Shown: positions 8,129 through 17,268 of the stretch, one piece after another
How positions within the stretch are numbered: position 1 is the stretch's first letter
Layout: every line of letters starts with the position of its first letter
Source of the DNA: Nocardioides sp. Iso805N
GTDB lineage: Bacteria > Actinomycetota > Actinomycetes > Propionibacteriales > Nocardioidaceae
Reading direction: 5' to 3'
NCBI RefSeq assembly: GCF_000364605.1
Contig: NZ_KB822580.1
Location: 128,823-192,822 of the forward strand
Length of the DNA: 64,000 nt
Translations under genes and position numbers: made by a program
Notes under the pieces: model-generated
Seen by the model: the letters and a program-made list of their open reading frames with translations, nothing else
Told to the model about the DNA's origin: nothing
Database searches by the model: none

Positions 8129-9961
8129 CTAGGAGCGCTGCGCCGGCATCATCGACCGAGGGTCGTCCAGCTCGAGGGCCGGCTGGGGTCGGCCGATGAG
8201 GTAGCCCTGCACGCTGTCGCAGCCCAGCGACCGCAATCGCTCCAGCTGGCTGGGTCGCTCGACGCCCTCGGCGATCACGGTCAGGCCGAGGATGTGTGCG
8301 GCGCTGATCACGCCGGAGATGAGCTCCGCGTCGGCCTGGTCGGAGTCGATCCGACCCACGATGCTCTGATCGATCTTCAGCGTGCTGACCGGCAGCCGGC
8401 GCAGCATCGCCAGCGAGGAGTAGCCGGTGCCGAAGTCATCGAGATGAACCAGTACGCCGGCGGCCTGAAGTTCGTGCAGCTGCTCGCTGGCCTGATCGAT
8501 GTCCAGCACGGCGCTGCTCTCGGTCACCTCGATCTGCAGCAGCTGAGGTGCGATCCCGGCCGCGTCGATCGCAGCGAGCACCGTGCTGGCCAGACCGGGC
8601 GCGGCCAGCTGGACGGGGGAGACGTTGATCGCGACCGACCAGTTGCGACCCTCGTCGCGCCAGCGCCGCGCCTGTGCGCACGCGGTGTGCAGCACCCAGT
8701 CGCCGAGCGCGTTGATGTGACCGGTGTTCTCGGCGACGGCGACGAGCTCCCCGGCCGAGACCTGACCGAGCTGCTCGTCGGTCCACCGGACCAGTGCCTC
8801 GACCGAGGTGATCTGGCCGCTGCGCAGCTCGAGCTTGGGCTGGTAGTGCAGGCGTAGCCGGCCCTGCTGGAGCGCCTCCGGCAGTCGCAGCCGGATCAGT
8901 GCGCGCCGCTCCGGTGCCCCGGTTGCCTCCGGCTCGGTGATCCGACCGGTGCGTGCCTTGCCGGCTCGCTTGGCGTGCAGCATCGCCCCGTCTGCGTGCT
9001 GGAGCAGCGCGTCGAGCGGGCTGAGCACCGAGCTGGAGACACCGAGGTCGGCGCCCATGGCCACGCCGACGGTCGCGGAGCGCCGCAGCTGGGTGTCGTG
9101 CAGGCTGAACGGATGCTGGGCGACCTCGACGATCCGGTCGGCCACAGCGGTCGCCTCGCCGTCGTCGACGTCGAAGAGCAGCACGGCGAACTCGTCGCCG
9201 CCGAGCCGTCCCGCCAGGTCGTTCGGTCGTACGGCGCCAGCGAGTCTCCGGGAGAAGGCCAGCAGCAAGGCGTCGCCCGCCTGGTGACCGAGTGTGTCGT
9301 TGACCTGCTTGAAGCCGTCGAGATCGACGTACAGGACCGCCATCCGGCCGGGATCGACACCGTTGGCCAGCAGCTCGGCGCCGCGCTCATCGAGCATGCG
9401 GCGGTTGGGCAGGCCGGTGAGCTGGTCGCGCAGCGCGATCTCGCGGAACACGAGACCGACCTCGCGGAAGATCACCGCGACCGGCACGATCCCGACCGGC
9501 TCGCGGTCCGCGTCCACGACGAGCACGTCGTCGTCGCGCAGACCCCGGGCGAGGATCTCCGAGGCGGCGTCGCGCAGGGTGTGGTCCGCCGGGAACTGGG
9601 CGCCGTTCCACATCACGATGTCACCGACGAGCGCGCGCGAAAGCAGCGCCCGGCCGAACCCGAGGCGCCCGCTGAGCATCGTCTCCAGGTGAAGCCGGGT
9701 GAGCAGTGCGGTGGCGCCGTCCCCGATCACCGCCACCGCACGGAGATCGGGGTCGTCGAGGAAGCTGCGCTCCACCTCGCGCAGCCGCGTCCTGCCGGTG
9801 ACCACGGGAACGGGCAGGCTGAGCTCGCGCAGCATGGGCACGCGCACGCTGGCGAGCTCGGTCGACACGGTGTCCTTCACATCGCTGGGATCGGCGATGT
9901 GGGCGAGAAGGTGATGCGACGCCACGTGAACGCCTGCCGAACACCTGGCGTCTTTACTCAT
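8129..9961 (-). CDS. GGDEF-EAL cyclic-di-GMP enzyme with N-terminal CBS-like region
   Basis: 610 residues from the ATG at 9961. The N-terminal third includes a CBS-like segment ([29 protein letters not shown]) in the EAL/GGDEF fusion style. GGDEF ([12 protein letters not shown], near residue 252) is intact, so diguanylate cyclase activity is possible. The EAL domain keeps EAL (near 388), DDFGTGYSS (near 507) and EGVE, so phosphodiesterase activity is also possible. No transmembrane segment is visible. It is divergent from the hydroxyacyl-CoA dehydrogenase gene, sharing a 66-base intergenic space with a TACY-N4-RGTA site. An upstream ATG at 10018 would add 19 residues and run through that site, so it is less likely. 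Confidence 0.88.
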   Translation of the reverse strand: MSKDARCSAGVHVASHHLLAHIADPSDVKDTVSTELASVRVPMLRELSLPVPVVTGRTRLREVERSFLDDPDLRAVAVIGDGATALLTRLHLETMLSGRLGFGRALLSRALVGDIVMWNGAQFPADHTLRDAASEILARGLRDDDVLVVDADREPVGIVPVAVIFREVGLVFREIALRDQLTGLPNRRMLDERGAELLANGVDPGRMAVLYVDLDGFKQVNDTLGHQAGDALLLAFSRRLAGAVRPNDLAGRLGGDEFAVLLFDVDDGEATAVADRIVEVAQHPFSLHDTQLRRSATVGVAMGADLGVSSSVLSPLDALLQHADGAMLHAKRAGKARTGRITEPEATGAPERRALIRLRLPEALQQGRLRLHYQPKLELRSGQITSVEALVRWTDEQLGQVSAGELVAVAENTGHINALGDWVLHTACAQARRWRDEGRNWSVAINVSPVQLAAPGLASTVLAAIDAAGIAPQLLQIEVTESSAVLDIDQASEQLHELQAAGVLVHLDDFGTGYSSLAMLRRLPVSTLKIDQSIVGRIDSDQADAELISGVISAAHILGLTVIAEGVERPSQLERLRSLGCDSVQGYLIGRPQPALELDDPRSMMPAQRS

Positions 9962-9993
9962 ACAAAGCAACGTGACGCCGATCACTCCTCGGT

Positions 9994-10005
9994 TACTGAC
10001 GGGTA
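9994..10005. promoter_or_regulatory. TACY-N4-RGTA palindrome upstream of hydroxyacyl-CoA dehydrogenase
   Basis: TACTGACGGGTA, with TACT and GGTA half-sites around four bases, ends 22 bases before the ATG at 10028. It lies in the divergent spacer with the GGDEF-EAL gene, so it could influence both. It has the same architecture as the sites near meaA, ccr, thiolase and etfB. Confidence 0.5.
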
Positions 10006-10027
10006 GCGAAAATGCCATGATGCCGGC

Positions 10028-11203
10028 ATGACCGCTCCTGAGACCACGCCCGAGCAGATCGCCCAGACGCTGATCTACCCGTACCTGAACCATGCGGTGA
10101 AGTTCCTCCAGGACGAGTACGCCACCGCTGCCGACATCGACAACGGCATGCGCTTCGGCTGCGGCTACCCGGCGGGCCCCCTCGCCTACCTCGACTCCGT
10201 CGGTCCGGGCATGGTGCGCGATGCCCTCGCCGCCCGCTACGCGGAGACCGGCGACAGCCTGCACAAGCCTGTTGCGCTGCTCGACCGGATGGCCGACGAG
10301 GGCGGCACGTTCCACGGCAATGCGGGTTCCTCAGGAGCGACCGTGCCCGAGTTCAAGCGCGACATCACGCGGGTGGGGGTGGTCGGGACCGGCACGATGG
10401 CCAGCGGCATCGTCCAGGTCTTCGCCCAGGCCGGGTACGACGTGGTCTTCGTCGGACGCAGCCAGGACAAGCTCGACGGGGTTGTCGGCTACATCGCCAA
10501 GAACATCGATCGCGCGATCGCCAAGGGCAAGTCCACCGAGGAGGACAAGCAGGCCGTGCTCGACCGCCTCGCCGGGGCCACCGAGCGGGTGGCGCTGGCC
10601 GATGCGGACCTCGTCGTCGAGGCGATCGCGGAGGACCTGGCGATCAAGACCGAGCTCTTCTCGGACCTCGACGCGCTGGTGAAGCCGGGCGCGATCCTGG
10701 CCACCACGACCAGCAGCCTGCCGATCGCCAGGCTCGCCGCCTCGACCACGCGTCCCGGCGACGTCATCGGCATGCACTTCTTCAACCCGGCTCCGGTGAT
10801 GAAGCTGGTCGAGATCGTCACCACCCCTCAGACCGAACCCGAGGTCGACGAGACGGTGCGTGCGCTCACTGCCAAGGTCGGCAAGGTCGGCGTCAGCTGC
10901 GGCGATCGCGCGGGGTTCATCGTCAACGCCCTGCTGTTCCCCTACCTCAACGACGCTGTGAAGCTCGCGGAGGACGGTGTGGAGCTCAGCCGCATCGACG
11001 CCGCGATCAAGGAGCAGGTCGGACTGCCGATGGGGCCCTTCGAACTGCTCGACGTCGTCGGGAACGACGTCTCGCTGGCGATCGAGAAGGAGCTGCACGC
11101 GGAGTTCGAGGAGCCGGGTCTGGCCCCGGCCGCGACCCTGGAGCGGAAGGTCGCCGAGGGCAAGCTGGGGCGGAAGACCGGCGAAGGCTTCCACACCTAC
11201 TGA
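10028..11203 (+). CDS. 3-hydroxyacyl-CoA (3-hydroxybutyryl-CoA) dehydrogenase with duplicated C-terminal-type domain
   Basis: 391 residues. The NAD-binding core starts near residue 115 (VGVVGTGTMASGIVQ), with Glu-rich VVEAIAEDLAIKTELF and catalytic-region motifs MHFFNPAPVMKLVEIV and GFIVNALLFPYLNDAV. The first 90 residues (YPYLNHAVKFLQDEYATAADIDNGMRFGCGYPAGPLAYLD) resemble the C-terminal 3HCDH domain (PYLNDAVKLAEDG...GLPMGPFELLD), giving a 3HCDH-NAD-3HCDH order. It would oxidise or reduce acetoacetyl-CoA/3-hydroxybutyryl-CoA, feeding the ethylmalonyl-CoA pathway. The start is ATG at 10028. Confidence 0.88.
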   Translation: MTAPETTPEQIAQTLIYPYLNHAVKFLQDEYATAADIDNGMRFGCGYPAGPLAYLDSVGPGMVRDALAARYAETGDSLHKPVALLDRMADEGGTFHGNAGSSGATVPEFKRDITRVGVVGTGTMASGIVQVFAQAGYDVVFVGRSQDKLDGVVGYIAKNIDRAIAKGKSTEEDKQAVLDRLAGATERVALADADLVVEAIAEDLAIKTELFSDLDALVKPGAILATTTSSLPIARLAASTTRPGDVIGMHFFNPAPVMKLVEIVTTPQTEPEVDETVRALTAKVGKVGVSCGDRAGFIVNALLFPYLNDAVKLAEDGVELSRIDAAIKEQVGLPMGPFELLDVVGNDVSLAIEKELHAEFEEPGLAPAATLERKVAEGKLGRKTGEGFHTY

Positions 11204-11219
11204 CCCAGGCTCACCGCGC

Positions 11220-11258
11220 TCCGCCGGACCGTCGATCTGCATCGACAGGTCCGGCGGA
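11220..11258 (+). terminator. Hairpin terminator after hydroxyacyl-CoA dehydrogenase
   Basis: An 11-bp stem (TCCGCCGGACC with GGTCCGGCGGA) encloses an inner GTCGAT/ATCGAC stem with one bulged A, followed by TCGTCTTT. It begins 17 bases after the stop codon and separates this gene from the MFS carrier. Confidence 0.75.
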
Positions 11259-11284
11259 TCGTCTTTGCGGGTACCTGCGCCGGC

Positions 11285-12820
11285 ATGAGCGTCGAAACGG
11301 GGCGGATCACGACCAGCATTCCGGCACGGCTGGACCGGTTGCCGTGGGCGCGATGGCACTGGCTGGTGGTGATCGGCCTCGGCACGGTGTGGATCCTCGA
11401 TGGGCTCGAGGTCACCATCGTCGGCTCGATGTCCGACGCACTGAAGTCCAGCAGCACCGGGCTGGGCATGAGCGGATGGGACATCGGCTTCGCCGGTGCG
11501 ATCTACGTCGCGGGGTCCTGCCTGGGGGCGTTGTTCTTCGGCCAGCTCACCGATCGGCTCGGGCGCAAGCGGCTCTTCCTCGTCACGTTGGGCGTCTACA
11601 CCTGCGCGACGGTGCTGACGGCTTTCTCGCCGACCCCGCTGTGGTACTTCGCCGCGCGGTTCCTCACCGGCACCGGCATCGGTGGCGAGTACGCAGCGAT
11701 CAACTCGGCGATCGACGAGCTCATCCCCGCGAGGTACCGCGGTCGGGTCGACGTCGCGATCAACGGCTCGTACTGGATCGGTGCGGCGGGTGGTGCGTTG
11801 CTGACCATCCCGCTGCTCGATCCGAGCCTGGTCGACCCGAGCATCGGCTGGCGGCTGGCCTTCGGGCTGGGAGCGGTCCTCGCGCTGGCGATCCTGCTGG
11901 TGCGACGTAACGTGCCCGAGTCTCCGCGCTGGCTCTTCATCCACGGCCGCGACGAGGAGGCTGAGAGGATCGTGGCCGACGTCGAGCACACCGTTGCCGA
12001 GGAGACCGGCGAACAGCTCGACGAGGTCGGAGACGACGACTCGATCACGATCCGGCAGCGCCGCTCGATCGGCTTCGGTCTGATCGCCCGGACCGTGATC
12101 ACCCGCTACCCACGACGTACGGTGCTGTGCTTCGCCTTGTTCGTCGGACAGGCGTTCCTCTACAACGCCTTCTTCTTCACCTACGGAGACACCCTCTCGA
12201 CGTTCTTCGGTGTCAAGCAGACCGGCTGGTACCTGGCAGTCTTCGCCGCGAGCAACTTCGTGGGCGCACTGGCGTTGAGCCCGCTCTTCGACCGGATCGG
12301 GCGGGTGGCGATGATCACCGCCACCTACGTGGTCTCCGGCGTACTGCTCGCGGTGACGGGGATGATGCTAGGCGGTCTGAACGCGACCACGCTGACGCTG
12401 ATGGGTGCGATCGTCTTCTTCGTCGCCTCGGCCGGCGCCAGCTCGGCCTACCTCACCGCCAGCGAAGTCTTCCCGATGGAGACCAGGGCGCTGTGCATCG
12501 CCTTCTTCTACGCCATCGGCACGGCGGCCGGCGGAATCAGCGGGCCGCTGTTCTTCGGCTGGCTGATCGACCGAGCATCGGCGGACAAGGACGTGACAGC
12601 GATCGCCATCGGCTACTTCGTCGGAGCGGCGTTGATGGTGCTGGGCGGAGTGGCCGAGCTGTTCCTCGGGGTGAAGGCCGAGGGGCAAGCATTGGAGAGC
12701 ATCGCCCAGCCCCTCACGGCGGACGACGATCCGGACGAGCCCACGGACGAGAACTCGGACGGCCCCTCGGACGGGCAGAATCAGGGCCATGCAGAGCAGC
12801 AGGCTGGAAGCGTTCAGTGA
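11285..12820 (+). CDS. MFS transporter, sugar/aromatic acid symporter type
   Basis: 511 residues with 12 hydrophobic segments. GQLTDRLGRKRLFL after segment 2 and RFLTGTGIGGEYAAINSAIDE are typical of the metabolite:H+ symporter/sugar porter group, as is PESPRWLFIHGR before the central loop. The last 50 residues are acidic and hydrophilic (DDDPDEPTDENSDGPSDG), likely a cytosolic tail. Substrate is not deducible. The 3' end overlaps the start of the following TMEM175-type gene. Confidence 0.85.
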   Translation: MSVETGRITTSIPARLDRLPWARWHWLVVIGLGTVWILDGLEVTIVGSMSDALKSSSTGLGMSGWDIGFAGAIYVAGSCLGALFFGQLTDRLGRKRLFLVTLGVYTCATVLTAFSPTPLWYFAARFLTGTGIGGEYAAINSAIDELIPARYRGRVDVAINGSYWIGAAGGALLTIPLLDPSLVDPSIGWRLAFGLGAVLALAILLVRRNVPESPRWLFIHGRDEEAERIVADVEHTVAEETGEQLDEVGDDDSITIRQRRSIGFGLIARTVITRYPRRTVLCFALFVGQAFLYNAFFFTYGDTLSTFFGVKQTGWYLAVFAASNFVGALALSPLFDRIGRVAMITATYVVSGVLLAVTGMMLGGLNATTLTLMGAIVFFVASAGASSAYLTASEVFPMETRALCIAFFYAIGTAAGGISGPLFFGWLIDRASADKDVTAIAIGYFVGAALMVLGGVAELFLGVKAEGQALESIAQPLTADDDPDEPTDENSDGPSDGQNQGHAEQQAGSVQ

Positions 12821-13384
12821 CGGCGTCCTCGCGATCACATCACGATCATGGTCTTGGAGCTGCACGCCCCCAAGGGGCCGACGCTCCACGACCTCTGGAA
12901 CAGCACCGGCTCGGGCCTGCTGACCTACCTGCTCAGCTTCGTCTACGTCGGCATCTACTGGAACAACCATCACCACCTGTTCCAGGTCGTCTCTCAGGTC
13001 GACGGGCTGGTGCTCTGGGCCAACCTGCACCTGCTGTTCTGGCTCTCGCTGTATCCGTTCACCACCAGCTGGATGGATGACCAGCACCTCGCCCGCGTCC
13101 CGACCATCGCGTACGGCGTCAACCTCATCGGCGCCGCGATCGCCTACTCGATCCTCATCCTGGCCATCCGCCGGCTGCCGTCGAGCAGCCACATGGACGA
13201 GGTGTTCGGCAGCGACTGGAAGGGCAAGACCTCGATCGTGCTCTATGCGCTGGGGATCGGCCTCACCTTCGTCGAGCCGTGGCTGGGCGTGGTCCCCTAC
13301 GTCGCGGTCGCGCTGATCTGGCTGGTCCCGGACCGGCGGGTGGAGCGCTGGCTGGAACGCCGCGACGAGGTGTCGACCGGCTGA
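12789..13384 (+). pseudogene. TMEM175-family potassium channel, frameshifted near the N-terminus
   Basis: From the ATG at 12789 the translation gives RLEAFSDGVLAIT, the TMEM175 signature of helix 1 (RxxxFSDGVxAI). The family then expects ITIMVLEL, and exactly that appears one frame over, from 12839. A single missing base at about 12837-12839 therefore splits the gene. Downstream the second frame stays open to 13384 with further membrane helices, including a conserved YWNNHHHLF region. This is either a sequencing error or a real inactivating deletion; internal start ATG 12848 would give a channel lacking the FSD motif. The start overlaps the end of the MFS gene. Confidence 0.8.
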
Positions 13385-13395
13385 TCGGGGGCCGC

Positions 13396-13983
13396 TCAGG
13401 CGGCGCCTACGGGTCGCCACGGCTTCACGAACGACGTGTCAGCCCAGTCCTCGCGCCCGGCGAGCAGCTCGATCGACGTCGCGCCGTCGATGCTCTCGCG
13501 GATGATGTCGGCGTGTCCCGCGTGCCGTGCCAGCTCCTCCAGGAGGTGGAACCACACCCAGCGCACCGACCATGCCTCGACGTCCTTGGGGAACCAGGGG
13601 GCGTCCGGCACGGGTACGGCGGCGTCGAGGTCGAGCGTGGCCACGGCGTCGAGCACCTGGGCGCAGACCTCGTCGTACGCCTCGAGGGCAGCGGTCAGGG
13701 AGTCCTCCTCGTCCCAGCGCAGGGCGCTGGCCCACATGCTCATCGCATCGGCGGCCCTGGCAGGGCGTCCGGGAGCGGCCCGAGCGGCGAGGAGCCAGGT
13801 GCGCGAGCCGACGGTGACGTGCTTGATCAGGGTGCCGACGGCGAGCTCGCTGGAGGTCGAGCGCAGGCCGGCCTGCTCGTCGCTGAGCCCGAAGGCGGCA
13901 TTGCGGAAGGCGTTCTGCTGCTGACGCAGGAAGCCGTGCAGCGCAGAGCGCTCGTCGACGACGGCGGGGGCGTGTGCGGACAT
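13396..13983 (-). CDS. DinB/DUF664-family protein
   Basis: 195 residues predicted as a four-helix DinB-like fold. The helices carry conserved metal-binding-type histidines: GTLIKHVTVGSRTWL, WVWFHLLEELARHAGHADIIRE. The RHAGHADIIRE motif is typical of DUF664 (mycothiol-dependent maleylpyruvate isomerase-like) proteins. The reaction is unknown; some family members are thiol transferases using mycothiol. It is divergent from a WYL regulator that may control it. Start is ATG at 13983. Confidence 0.85.
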   Translation of the reverse strand: MSAHAPAVVDERSALHGFLRQQQNAFRNAAFGLSDEQAGLRSTSSELAVGTLIKHVTVGSRTWLLAARAAPGRPARAADAMSMWASALRWDEEDSLTAALEAYDEVCAQVLDAVATLDLDAAVPVPDAPWFPKDVEAWSVRWVWFHLLEELARHAGHADIIRESIDGATSIELLAGREDWADTSFVKPWRPVGAA

Positions 13984-14066
13984 CAGATCTCCTCAAGGTC
14001 GGGGTGGGCGCAGCGGTCGGGGAGCTGCTCGTTCCGGTAGGTCATGAGACCAGTCTCGGGCCTATT

Positions 14067-14085
14067 GCGGACAGGATCGGTCCGC
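14067..14085. promoter_or_regulatory. Inverted repeat between DUF664 and WYL genes
   Basis: GCGGAC and GTCCGC form a perfect 6-bp inverted repeat separated by 7 bases, 22 bases before the WYL regulator ATG and in the divergent promoter region. It is a candidate operator for that regulator. It is short, so the assignment is weak. Confidence 0.35.
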
Positions 14086-14107
14086 TACGTCGTGCGACGA
14101 TGCACCC

Positions 14108-15070
14108 ATGCCGGAAGTCGGTACGACCCAGCGGGTGCTCCGCCTGCTCGCGCTGCTGCAACAGCGGCCTGTCTGGACCGGCTCGGAGCTGGCCGAGCGT
14201 CTCGGCGTGACGACGCGGAGCATCCGCCGCGATGTCGAGCGGCTCCGCACGCTGGGCTACCCGGTCAACGCCACCCAGGGTGTCGGCGGCGGCTACCAGC
14301 TGGGCGCGGGTCGAGCGCTGCCACCGCTGCTGCTCGATGACGAGGAGGCGATCGCCACCGCCGTCTCGCTGCGGCTGGCGGCTGGAGGGACGGTGACCGG
14401 CGCCAGCGAGGCTGCGGTGCGCACGCTGGCCAAGCTGGATCAGGTGCTGCCGGCTCGGCTCCGCTCCGAGGTGCAGGCGCTGCAGGACGCCATCGCCACC
14501 CTGGTCGGGGACCAGTTCGAGGTCGACGCCGAGACGCTGTTGGTGCTGGCCCGGGCCTGTCGCGACAGGGTGCGGGTCGAGTTCGGATACGTCGACCTGG
14601 CCGGCACCAGCAGCCGGCGGCGCGTCGAGCCCTACCGGCTCGTCGCGACCGGCAGCCGGTGGTACCTGGTTTCCTACGACCTCGATCGCGAGGACTGGCG
14701 CACCTTCCGGCTCGACCGCCTGGCCGGCACCCGAGCGACCACGCTGCGCTTCTCGCCTCGTGAGCACCCCGATCCGGTGGAGCTGGTGCAGCGCGCGATC
14801 AGCGTGGCCGCCTATCCGCGTCCGGTGCGGCTGCTGCTGCACGCCGATGCCGCGGCCGTACGCCGCCGGGTGCCGGCCACGGTGGCGGTGATCGAGCCGG
14901 ACGGACCGGACCGGTGCGTGCTGCAGGCGGGTGCCAGCGACCCCGCGTTCGTCCTGATGCACGTGGCGCGACTCGGCTTCGCCTTCGAGGTGCTGGGGTC
15001 CGACGAGGTGCGCGAGCTCGCCGTCGAGCTGGGCCAGCGCCTGGTCGAGGCTGCCGGATCACCTACCTGA
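14108..15070 (+). CDS. HTH-WYL transcriptional regulator
   Basis: 320 residues. An N-terminal winged HTH (about 5-60: LLQQRPVWTGSELAERLGVTTRSIRRDVERLR) of the HTH_11 type is followed by a GGGYQLGAGRALPPLLLDDEEA linker. A WYL domain follows around 140-215 (RVRVEFGYVDL...RRRVEPYRLVATGSRWYLVSYD), with the WYL motif intact. WYL domains sense ligands, often nucleotides or nucleic acids. It is divergent from DUF664, a frequent partner of this regulator type. Confidence 0.92.
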   Translation: MPEVGTTQRVLRLLALLQQRPVWTGSELAERLGVTTRSIRRDVERLRTLGYPVNATQGVGGGYQLGAGRALPPLLLDDEEAIATAVSLRLAAGGTVTGASEAAVRTLAKLDQVLPARLRSEVQALQDAIATLVGDQFEVDAETLLVLARACRDRVRVEFGYVDLAGTSSRRRVEPYRLVATGSRWYLVSYDLDREDWRTFRLDRLAGTRATTLRFSPREHPDPVELVQRAISVAAYPRPVRLLLHADAAAVRRRVPATVAVIEPDGPDRCVLQAGASDPAFVLMHVARLGFAFEVLGSDEVRELAVELGQRLVEAAGSPT

Positions 15071-15085
15071 CTCTAAGGTTGACGC

Positions 15086-15880
15086 ATGGGTGGAATCGTC
15101 CTGCTGGTCGTGGTCATCGCGATCGTCGCCGTTGTCGTGGTTGGTCGCAAGCGCAGCCAGCAGGCTGCGCTGGAGCGGGCCGAACGCGAGCTCCAGCCGG
15201 TCAAGCGGCTGGCACTGGAGGACGTCACAGCGCTCGGCGAGCAGCTGCGCGACCTCGATGTCGACACCGCAGCCAGCCAGCTCGACGACGGCGCCCGTGC
15301 CGACTACCAGCGTGCGCTCGACGCGTACGAGGCCGCCGGCCAGGCCGGTGAGGCGATGACCAAGCCCGAGGACATCAGCAACGTCACCAAGATCGTCGAG
15401 GACGGCCGCTACGCGGTCGCCTGCGTGCGCGCCCGGATCGCCGGTGAGCCACTGCCCACCCGTCGTCCGCCGTGCTTCTTCGACCCGCGGCACGGCATCT
15501 CGGTAGGGGACGTGGACTGGGCGCCCGGCGGCGGCGCCGTACGCCAGGTCCCGGCCTGCGCCCTGGACGTCGAGCGGGTCAGCGCCGGCGCCGAGCCCGA
15601 CGTGCGTCAGGTCATGGTCGGCTCACGCCGGGTGCCCTACTGGGAGGGCGGCCGAGCCTACCGCCCCTACGCGCAGGGCTACTTCGGTGGCTTCGGCGTC
15701 CTGGACTGGATGTTCATGGGCTTCATGTTCGAGGGTCTCGGTGAGGGCATGGGCGCGCTCGCCGCAGGCCTCGGCGAGGGCATCGGCGACGTCGCGGGCG
15801 GGATCGGCGACGGCGTCGGCGGCCTGTTCGGCGGCATCGGCGGCGGCATCGGGGATCTCTTCGACGGCTTCGACCTGTGA
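15086..15880 (+). CDS. Membrane-anchored protein with Gly-rich C-terminal tail
   Basis: 264 residues. One N-terminal membrane helix (residues 3-20, GIVLLVVVIAIVAVVVV) is followed by a charged helical region, a CFFDPRHG motif near residue 131, and an aromatic linker (RPYAQGYFGGFGVLDWMFMGFMF). The C-terminal 45 residues are Gly repeats of the form GLGEGxG/GIGDGVGG, which can pack as glycine-zipper helices. I know no function. The alpha/beta-hydrolase gene overlaps its stop by 4 bases (GTGA), so the two are likely translationally coupled. Confidence 0.75.
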   Translation: MGGIVLLVVVIAIVAVVVVGRKRSQQAALERAERELQPVKRLALEDVTALGEQLRDLDVDTAASQLDDGARADYQRALDAYEAAGQAGEAMTKPEDISNVTKIVEDGRYAVACVRARIAGEPLPTRRPPCFFDPRHGISVGDVDWAPGGGAVRQVPACALDVERVSAGAEPDVRQVMVGSRRVPYWEGGRAYRPYAQGYFGGFGVLDWMFMGFMFEGLGEGMGALAAGLGEGIGDVAGGIGDGVGGLFGGIGGGIGDLFDGFDL

Positions 15881-16674
15881 GCGAAGCCGCGCTGCACACC
15901 CTTCAGTACGGCGAGGGTGAGAGGGCCGTCGTCTTCCTGCACGGCCTCTTCGGTCAGGGGCGCAACTGGAACACCATCGGCAAGGCCCTTGCGACCGACC
16001 ACCGGGTGACGCTGGTCGACCTGCCCAACCACGGTCGCTCGGCGTGGACCGACCGGGTGGACTACGTACAGATGGCCGACACCGTGGCGACCGAGGTGCT
16101 CGCGCCGCTTGCGGACGAGGGTCCGGTCGCGCTCGTCGGTCATTCGATGGGCGGCAAGGTGGCGATGATGCTCGCGTTGCGCCATCCCGACCTGGTGGAG
16201 CGGCTGGTGGTCGCCGACATGTCCCCGGTGGACTACGACAGTGCCCGCGAGTTCGTCGGCTACATCGACGCCCTGCGCGGCCTCGACCTGACCGTGATCG
16301 CCGACCGTGCAGACGCCGACGCCGCGCTCACCGCTGCCGTGCCGACCGCCTCGGTGCGCTCGTTCCTGCTGCAGAACCTGCGCCGCGACGGAGCGTCGTG
16401 GCGGTGGCAGCCGAACCTCGAGGTGCTCGCCCGTGACATCGAGCGGCTCTCCGGGTGGCCGAGCGATGTCGCGGACGCGCTGGCGCCGTACGAGGGGCCG
16501 GTGCTGTGGATCGCCGGCGCCGACTCGGGCTACATCGAGCCGGAGTACGACGAGGCGATGACACGACTGTTCCCGCGCAAGCGACTGGTCACGATCAAGG
16601 GCGCCGGGCACTGGGTGCACTCGGAGAAGCCGGAGGTCTTCACCGAGGTGCTGCGTCGGTTCCTGGCCTCCTGA
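15877..16674 (+). CDS. Alpha/beta-fold hydrolase (YbfF-like esterase)
   Basis: 265 residues with HG oxyanion motif (FLHGLFGQGRNW), the nucleophile elbow GHSMGG (Ser about 90), a downstream acid region (VLWIAGADSGYI) and catalytic His in GAGHWVH. The order and the LVDLPNHGRS segment match YbfF-type esterases. Substrate is unknown. GTG start overlaps the TGA of the upstream membrane protein. Confidence 0.88.
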   Translation: MSEAALHTLQYGEGERAVVFLHGLFGQGRNWNTIGKALATDHRVTLVDLPNHGRSAWTDRVDYVQMADTVATEVLAPLADEGPVALVGHSMGGKVAMMLALRHPDLVERLVVADMSPVDYDSAREFVGYIDALRGLDLTVIADRADADAALTAAVPTASVRSFLLQNLRRDGASWRWQPNLEVLARDIERLSGWPSDVADALAPYEGPVLWIAGADSGYIEPEYDEAMTRLFPRKRLVTIKGAGHWVHSEKPEVFTEVLRRFLAS

Positions 16675-16728
16675 GGTCCGCGCCACGGCACGTTGCAACG
16701 AATGCTCGCGCCGGGGCGTGAGTAGTGC

Positions 16729-17268
16729 ATGGATGTACGGGTGAGTGCTCGCCCCGCGCCGGTCGTGGCGCCGCCGTTCGACGACTGGGTCGCGGCGCGG
16801 TCGGCTGCGCTGCTGCGCTTCGCCTACCTGCTCACGGGCAGTCAGAGCGAGGCCGAGGATGCGGTGCAGAGCGCGCTGGAGCGGGCGCTGGCGCGATGGC
16901 AGCACGTCTCGCGGGTCGATGATCCCGAGACCTACGTGCGGCGGATGATCGTCAACGAGCACATCTCGCTGTGGCGGCGCTGGCGCAGGCGGGTCTCGCC
17001 GGTGGCGGTGGTGCGTGAGAGCAACGTCGTCGCGGGCGGCCCGACCGATCCGGCCGAGGTGGTGGCGAGCACGGACGTCGTACGGCGGCTGTGCGCGCAG
17101 CTGCCACCGGCCCAGCGCGCGGCCGTCGTGCTGCGCTTCTACCAGGACCTGGACTACCGCGAGATCGCGGCGCTCCTCGGCTGTGCCGAGGCGACCGCGC
17201 GCTCGCACGTGCACCGAGCGCTCCATGCGCTCAGGCGTGAGCTTGCGGAGGAGGACGGCGATGCGTGA
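16729..17268 (+). CDS. ECF RNA polymerase sigma factor, SigE family
   Basis: 179 residues with region 2 (LLRFAYLLTGSQSEAEDAVQSALERALARW) and region 4 HTH (LPPAQRAAVVLRFYQDLDYREIAALLGCAEATARSHVHRALHAL), typical of the actinobacterial SigE-type ECF group. The following gene overlaps by 8 bases and encodes a membrane protein with a cytosolic N-terminus, a likely cognate anti-sigma or sensor. Start is ATG at 16729. Confidence 0.93.
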   Translation: MDVRVSARPAPVVAPPFDDWVAARSAALLRFAYLLTGSQSEAEDAVQSALERALARWQHVSRVDDPETYVRRMIVNEHISLWRRWRRRVSPVAVVRESNVVAGGPTDPAEVVASTDVVRRLCAQLPPAQRAAVVLRFYQDLDYREIAALLGCAEATARSHVHRALHALRRELAEEDGDA

